A program made the translations under genes and the position numbers. Below the pieces are notes generated by a model, which searched no databases, was not told where the DNA came from, and saw only the letters and a program-made list of their open reading frames with translations. Positions 24,899-26,397 of a stretch of DNA of 26,397 nt are shown here, piece by piece. The stretch covers positions 1 through 26,397 of the forward strand of contig CAYYOK010000035.1 in NCBI GenBank assembly GCA_964473205.1, given 5' to 3'. How positions within the stretch are numbered: the stretch's first letter is position 1; every line of letters begins with the position of its first letter. The stretch comes from CAYMRL01 sp964473205 (GTDB lineage: Bacteria; Deinococcota; Deinococci; Deinococcales; Trueperaceae).

Positions 24899-26397
24899 TC
24901 AGTCCCTGGCCAGCGCCAGCGCCAGCTCGTCGCCCTCGACGAGGTGAGTCTCGACATGAGGCTCACCGGGCCCGGCTGATCCGCCGCCGACCGGGGCGTC
25001 CGCGGCCGCGCCGCCAGCGGGCACGACCTCGAAGGTGGTTGCCAGCACCTCGCCCGCCACGGCGCGCGCGTGCTCGGTCAGCGCCGCCGCCAGCTCGCCG
25101 CCGGCGACCAGCCTCAGCGAGATCCTGTCGCTGACGTCGAGCCCGGCCGTCTTGCGGGCGTTCTGCACCAGCCTCACGACGTCGCGTGCCAGCCCCTCGC
25201 GCTTGAGCTCGGGGGTGACCTCGGTGTTCAGTGCCGCGAGGTAGCCGCGGTCCTCCTCGGCGGCGTAGCCTTCCGGGCTGCGCGCGTCGAGCAGCAGGTC
25301 CTCGGCGCTCAGCTCTACGCTCTCGCCGTCGACCTGAACGACCGTCGGCGCGTCGGCGCGCACGTTGGCAGCCACCTCGCGGCCCGGGACCGCCGCCAGC
25401 GCCTCGCGCAGCTTGGGCAGGCGGTTGCCGAAGCGCTTGCCGAGGCGGGGGAGGTTCGGCTTGACCGAGTAGTCGACGAAGTCGTCCTGCACGGCGAGGA
25501 AGCGCACGCTCTTGACGTTCAGCTCGTCCTTCAGGCGGTCCTGCAGGGCTCTGACGCCCTCGAGCTCCGCCTCGCTGGGCAACCTGACCAGCACCTCGGA
25601 GAGCGGCTGGCGCAGCTTGACGCCGCTGGCCGCTCGCGCGGCGCGGCCGAGCTCGGTCACGCGCATCAGCGCGCGCATGGCCAGCATCAGGCCTTCGTCG
25701 ATCAGGGCCGCGTCGGCCACCGGCCAGGCCGCCAAGTGGACGCTGTCGGGGGCGCCGGGCCGCTGCTCGGCGACGAGGTTGGTGTAGATCTCCTCGGACA
25801 TGAACGGGGCCATCGGCGCCATCAGCTTCGCGACGGTCACGAGCGCGTGGTGAAGGGTGGCGAAGGCGCTGGTCGAGTCGTCGGCTCCCTGGGGACCGGC
25901 TGCTCCGACCCCGGCCGACCCGCTGCGCCAGAACCGGCGGCGGTTGAGCCGCACGTACCAGTTCGACAGGTCGTCGACGACGAAGTCGCGCAGCGCCCGG
26001 CTGGCGGTCGTCGGATCGAAGTCCTCGAGCGCGGCGGTGACCTCGGCGGTCAGAGCCTCGACGCGCGAGACGAGCCAGCGGTCGATCAGCGGACGCTCGC
26101 TCACGGCCGGCGCGGCGTCCAGATCGGGCCGCTCGAGGTTGGCGTACAGCACGAAGAACGAGTAGACGTTCCACAGGGTAAGGAAGTAGTCGCGCAACGT
26201 CTCCTCGACCTGGTCGATGGTGAAGCGCCGCGTCGCCTCCGGCGCGGTGGAGCTGTAGAGGTTCCAGCGCAACGGGTCGGCGCCCTGCACGTTCAGCACG
26301 GTCCAGGGGTCGATGACGTTGCCCTTGGACTTCGACATCTTCTCGCCCTTCTCGTCGACGATGTGCCCGAGCACGATCACGTTCTTGAAGGCCGAGG
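24899..26397 (-). CDS. ileS: Isoleucyl-tRNA synthetase, C-terminal part (type 2-like)
   Basis: The frame is open to the right window edge, where it reads AFKN before VIVLGHIVDEKGEKMSKSKGN; only the last 499 or so residues are present and the N-terminal catalytic core lies outside. The enzyme charges tRNA-Ile and edits valine. Visible are the class I KMSKS loop (KMSKSKGNVIDP), the anticodon-binding helical domain (YFLTLWNVYSFFVLYANL, DDLSNWYVRLNRRRFW, APFMSEEIYTNLV) and a C-terminal extension with the VRLVQNARKTAGLDVSDRISL segment. The SNWYVRLNRRRFW form is typical of the eukaryote-like IleRS type 2, found in Thermus and relatives; that type is often naturally tolerant of mupirocin (family knowledge). 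No C-terminal Cys4 zinc finger is visible. Confidence 0.95.
   Translation of the reverse strand, partial: SAFKNVIVLGHIVDEKGEKMSKSKGNVIDPWTVLNVQGADPLRWNLYSSTAPEATRRFTIDQVEETLRDYFLTLWNVYSFFVLYANLERPDLDAAPAVSERPLIDRWLVSRVEALTAEVTAALEDFDPTTASRALRDFVVDDLSNWYVRLNRRRFWRSGSAGVGAAGPQGADDSTSAFATLHHALVTVAKLMAPMAPFMSEEIYTNLVAEQRPGAPDSVHLAAWPVADAALIDEGLMLAMRALMRVTELGRAARAASGVKLRQPLSEVLVRLPSEAELEGVRALQDRLKDELNVKSVRFLAVQDDFVDYSVKPNLPRLGKRFGNRLPKLREALAAVPGREVAANVRADAPTVVQVDGESVELSAEDLLLDARSPEGYAAEEDRGYLAALNTEVTPELKREGLARDVVRLVQNARKTAGLDVSDRISLRLVAGGELAAALTEHARAVAGEVLATTFEVVPAGGAAADAPVGGGSAGPGEPHVETHLVEGDELALALARD

Overview
The window is a GC-rich, gene-dense stretch of bacterial chromosome, mostly housekeeping and central metabolism. 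Several traits point to the Deinococcota, probably a Truepera-like lineage (inference): a RuvC with His in place of one catalytic Asp, as in Thermus; an IleRS of the eukaryote-like type 2; a periplasmic branched-chain amino acid binding protein with a plain signal peptide, as in diderms; and several genes with a TANNNT box 6-8 nt before the start codon and no good Shine-Dalgarno, the leaderless pattern of Deinococcus. I see no tRNA, rRNA, CRISPR array, insertion sequence or phage gene.

Layout. 1-1624 (minus): an exported-protein pair, made of a lipoprotein with an Ig-like and a cohesin-like domain followed by an exported protein cut by the window edge; they overlap by ATGA. 1686-4511 (plus): a large GH13 alpha-amylase-family enzyme. 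4508-6476 (minus): ruvC and glnA. 6477-6803: a divergent regulatory region. 6804-12296 (plus): a complete livKHMGF-type ABC importer, with a strong hairpin between the binding protein and the first permease. 12300-13655 (minus): FprA-type ferredoxin-NADP reductase, divergent from 13725-15797 (plus): aspartate kinase, a small unknown protein and a Nudix hydrolase. 15820-16191 (minus): a single-domain SCP2-like protein. 16421-20980 (plus): two acyl-CoA dehydrogenases, etfB, etfA and a GNAT acetyltransferase, i.e. the dehydrogenation and electron-transfer step of acyl-CoA oxidation. 21060-26397 (minus): ileS (partial), gap, pgk, then a RimK-type ATP-grasp amidoligase whose RLAN N-terminal domain and ATP-grasp domain are separate overlapping genes.

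How the genes work together. glnA faces a branched-chain amino acid importer across a shared control region, so both may answer to nitrogen or amino acid supply (inference). Both acyl-CoA dehydrogenases would pass electrons to the adjacent ETF. The most original item is the split RLAN/ATP-grasp amidoligase at the end of the gap-pgk transcription unit, facing a GNAT gene: the product is probably a peptide or a peptide-modified protein, but the substrate cannot be read from the sequence. Other points worth checking are a likely internal start in the aspartate kinase gene giving a beta subunit, the hairpin inside the liv operon, and the Ig/cohesin-like lipoprotein pair. No clearly new multigene system is visible beyond these.
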